The notes under the pieces are model-generated. The model had not been told where the DNA came from. It worked only from the letters and a program-made list of their open reading frames with translations, and searched no databases. This document shows, piece by piece, positions 12,163-13,861 of a stretch of 13,861 nt of DNA. Location: assembly GCA_900540335.1 (NCBI GenBank), contig UQFC01000071.1, positions 1 through 13,861 of the forward strand, read 5' to 3'. The DNA is from an uncultured Clostridium sp. (GTDB lineage Bacteria > Bacillota > Clostridia > Lachnospirales > Lachnospiraceae). How positions within the stretch are numbered: the stretch's first letter is position 1; the number at the start of each line of letters is the position of its first letter. The position numbers and the translations under genes were made by a program.

Positions 12163-13005
12163 ATGGGAAGTCTGTACGACGATGAATTTGACCTGGCTGC
12201 CGTAGAGGCGCGCCATGAGGAGCTGGAAGCGCTGGAGGCGCTGGATACCAGAGAAGGACAGCTGGTGCTGGATATTCCAGGCTGTCAGAACACCATGGAC
12301 GAGAAAAATCCGGACGGAATATATCCGGAAAGTGACTGGGAGGCCATAGTGGAGGCTGTGCTGTTTACCATGGGCAATTCTGTAGAGCTGAGACAGCTGG
12401 CGGCGGCGATTGATCAAAGCGAGAATGTGGCCCGCCGGGTGGTGACGAGCCTTCAGAAGCGGTATCAGAAGGAAAACAGAGGGATGCAGATTATTGAGCT
12501 GGAGAATGCTTATCAGATGTGTACCAGGGCTGAGTATTATGAAAATCTGATCCGTGTGGCTTCTGCTCCCAAAAAGCATGTTCTGACAGATGTGGTTCTG
12601 GAGACGCTTTCTATTATTGCCTACAAGCAGCCGGTGACAAAAATGGAAATTTCAAAAATCAGAGGCGTATCCTCTGATCACGCGGTAAACCGTCTGGTGG
12701 AGTATGGTCTTGTTTATGAGGCCGGAAGAATGGATGCTCCCGGACGCCCTGCTTTGTTTGCAACAACAGAGGAATTCCTGCGCCGGTTTGGCGTAGGCTC
12801 TACAACGGATCTTCCTACAATGAATCCGGAACAGGAAGAGGAGATTCGTCAGGAGGTTGAGGAAGAGCTTCAGATGAAACTGAATGAAATGGGCGAGCCG
12901 GAGAACGGGGAAGATACGTCTCTGGATCTGGAGGAAGCAGTGGAACGCGCCATGGAAGAAGAAAACCAGGAAATAGGAAGAGAGGATAAGGAAGAAGATG
13001 CCTGA
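12163..13005 (+). CDS. scpB: Segregation and condensation protein B, with long acidic extensions
   Basis: This 280-residue protein is the dimeric winged-helix partner that binds the ScpA kleisin in the Smc complex. The conserved core runs from about 59 (WEAIVEAVLFTMG) through SIIAYKQPVTKMEI to GRPALFATTEEFLRRFG near 205, and then to about 218. Usual ScpB proteins are near 190-200 residues. This one adds about 58 acidic N-terminal residues and an acidic, Glu-rich tail of about 60 residues. The start at 12163 has AAGGA eight bases upstream. No internal start with a ribosome site was found at the core boundary, so the N-terminal extension is probably translated. Its last eight bases overlap the dut start, which suggests coupled translation. 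Confidence 0.93.
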   Translation: MGSLYDDEFDLAAVEARHEELEALEALDTREGQLVLDIPGCQNTMDEKNPDGIYPESDWEAIVEAVLFTMGNSVELRQLAAAIDQSENVARRVVTSLQKRYQKENRGMQIIELENAYQMCTRAEYYENLIRVASAPKKHVLTDVVLETLSIIAYKQPVTKMEISKIRGVSSDHAVNRLVEYGLVYEAGRMDAPGRPALFATTEEFLRRFGVGSTTDLPTMNPEQEEEIRQEVEEELQMKLNEMGEPENGEDTSLDLEEAVERAMEEENQEIGREDKEEDA

Positions 13006-13432
13006 TATTAAAATTAAATATTTAACAGATAAAATTGAAAAGCTTACTTATATTGGAGGAAAGTCTGACTGGATTGATCTGCGGGCGGCAGAGGATGTAG
13101 AAATGAAGGCCGGAGAATTCCGTCTGATTCCCCTTGGGGTTGCCATGGAGCTGCCAAAAGGCTATGAGGCTCATATTGTACCAAGAAGCAGCACCTATAA
13201 GAATTTTGGTGTGATCCAGACAAATCACATGGGAGTTGTGGATGAAACCTATTGCGGAGACAATGATCAGTGGTTTTTCCCTGCTTATGCATTGAGAGAT
13301 ACTAAAATTATGACAGGAGACCGGATTTGTCAGTTCCGCATTATGGAGCACCAGCCGGCAATCCGTTTTGAAGAAGTAGAAAGTCTGGAAAATGAAGACC
13401 GGGGCGGAATCGGAAGCACCGGCAGAAAGTAG
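12998..13432 (+). CDS. dut: dUTP diphosphatase (trimeric dUTPase family)
   Basis: This 144-residue cytoplasmic enzyme splits dUTP to dUMP and pyrophosphate, keeping uracil out of DNA and feeding thymidylate synthesis. The five family motifs are visible: motif 1 WIDLRA (D27), motif 2 PRSSTYKNFG (62-71), motif 3 GVVDETYCGD (79-88, with D82), motif 4 GDRICQF (107-113), and motif 5 DRGGIGSTG near the C-terminus. Motif 5 is two residues shorter than the common RGxGGFGSTG form. The sequence between motifs 3 and 4 contains WFFPAYALRDT, which I associate with a clostridial variant. It overlaps the scpB end by eight bases, and its ribosome site AAGGAAG lies inside scpB. Confidence 0.92.
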   Translation: MPDIKIKYLTDKIEKLTYIGGKSDWIDLRAAEDVEMKAGEFRLIPLGVAMELPKGYEAHIVPRSSTYKNFGVIQTNHMGVVDETYCGDNDQWFFPAYALRDTKIMTGDRICQFRIMEHQPAIRFEEVESLENEDRGGIGSTGRK

Positions 13433-13861
13433 TGAGGCTGTGGATAAAAGGGAGAACGAAACAGATAGAAAGAAAAAGACGTCTGATTCCAGACCCAGAT
13501 TTCGGGGGGAGATTCAGTACGAGCAGTTAGAGCAGCAGAGAGCAGCAGCAGAGAGTGCGCCGGGTTCAACTGTGAGAATTCTCAGAACCGGGGGAAGAAG
13601 TACAGCGGCAGAGCGGGAGGATTACCGCCGCTGCAGCCAGGGTACAGGAGACAGGCGAAGCCGGGGCAGTCAGTCAGCAGGCGGTTCCCAGCCGGTCCGC
13701 CGTGTCCAGCCCCAGTCTCAGTCATCAGGGGCATCCCGGTCAGACCGGGGACAGACCTCCGGAAGAACTCAAGTTTCCCGAAGCAGGGCAGAGGGAAGTC
13801 TGCCGTCAGGGAGAGCCGCAGGCAGTGCTGTTTCAGGAAGACAGGGGGGAGCGGGAGAGCG
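13392..13861 (+). CDS. Unrecognised low-complexity protein, N-terminal part (runs off the window)
   Basis: A frame stays open from at least 13392 to the right edge, more than 150 codons. The ATG at 13392 overlaps dut by 41 bases but has no good ribosome site. The GTG at 13440 has GAGG only two bases upstream, so the start is uncertain. The visible protein is rich in Arg, Ser, Gly, Gln and Ala with almost no hydrophobic residues, for example DRKKKTSDSRPRFRGEIQYE near the GTG start and then many SRS, SQS and SGR steps. It looks disordered and basic. Such a region may be the cytoplasmic N-terminus of a membrane protein, or a nucleic-acid-binding tail; which cannot be told here. I do not recognise the family. 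Its place after dut suggests the same operon. Confidence 0.6.
   Translation, partial: MKTGAESEAPAESSEAVDKRENETDRKKKTSDSRPRFRGEIQYEQLEQQRAAAESAPGSTVRILRTGGRSTAAEREDYRRCSQGTGDRRSRGSQSAGGSQPVRRVQPQSQSSGASRSDRGQTSGRTQVSRSRAEGSLPSGRAAGSAVSGRQGGAGE

Overview
The window looks like core chromosome of an anaerobic, spore-forming Clostridia species, most likely Lachnospiraceae. This rests on gene content (pyruvate phosphate dikinase, desulfoferrodoxin, rubrerythrin, a PdaA-type spore-cortex deacetylase, ScpA/ScpB, ECF biotin transporter component BioY), on strong AGGAGG-type ribosome binding sites, and on intrinsic terminators with long T-tracts. No rRNA, tRNA, CRISPR array, transposase, integrase or phage gene was seen. 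All recognised genes are intact, apart from those cut by the two window edges.

Layout. (1) 1-262 is the 3' end of ppdK, closed by a strong terminator. (2) 263-537 holds copy 1 of a 56-bp interspersed repeat and then a clean promoter for bioY (538-1128). (3) A Crp/Fnr-type regulator (1132-1794, minus) and desulfoferrodoxin (2006-2383, plus) are divergently transcribed from a compact control region with two good -35/-10 pairs and several inverted repeats. (4) 2384-2670 holds two terminator-like hairpins, repeat copy 2 and the leader of a two-gene thiol-redox operon: ccdA (2671-3333) and a membrane-anchored TlpA/ResA-like thioredoxin (3343-4041). (5) A bidirectional terminator at about 4060-4100 separates that operon from a minus-strand iron-type alcohol dehydrogenase (4144-5328) and pdaA (5449-6291). 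(6) From 6460 everything is on the plus strand: a D-Ala-D-Ala carboxypeptidase with a repeat linker and wall-binding repeats, a Cys-rich DUF6062-like protein, rubrerythrin, a HAD phosphatase and a metallophosphoesterase. (7) A terminator that also contains a promoter (11281-11323) starts the scpA-scpB-dut cluster and a further reading frame that leaves the window at 13861.

How the genes fit together. One theme is oxygen and thiol stress defence in an anaerobe: superoxide reductase, rubrerythrin peroxidase, CcdA/TlpA export of reducing power, a Crp/Fnr regulator with a paired-cysteine motif, and a small protein with duplicated CxxC/CxxH motifs. A second theme is peptidoglycan and spore envelope remodelling (pdaA and the carboxypeptidase, divergent from one intergenic region). 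The third is chromosome maintenance (ScpAB condensin partners and dUTPase).

I do not see a clearly new defence or mobile system. The most unusual non-coding signal is the two-copy repeat sitting directly after terminators and ahead of promoters. Next come the terminator-promoter overlap upstream of scpA and the duplicated metal-site-like architecture of the DUF6062-like protein.
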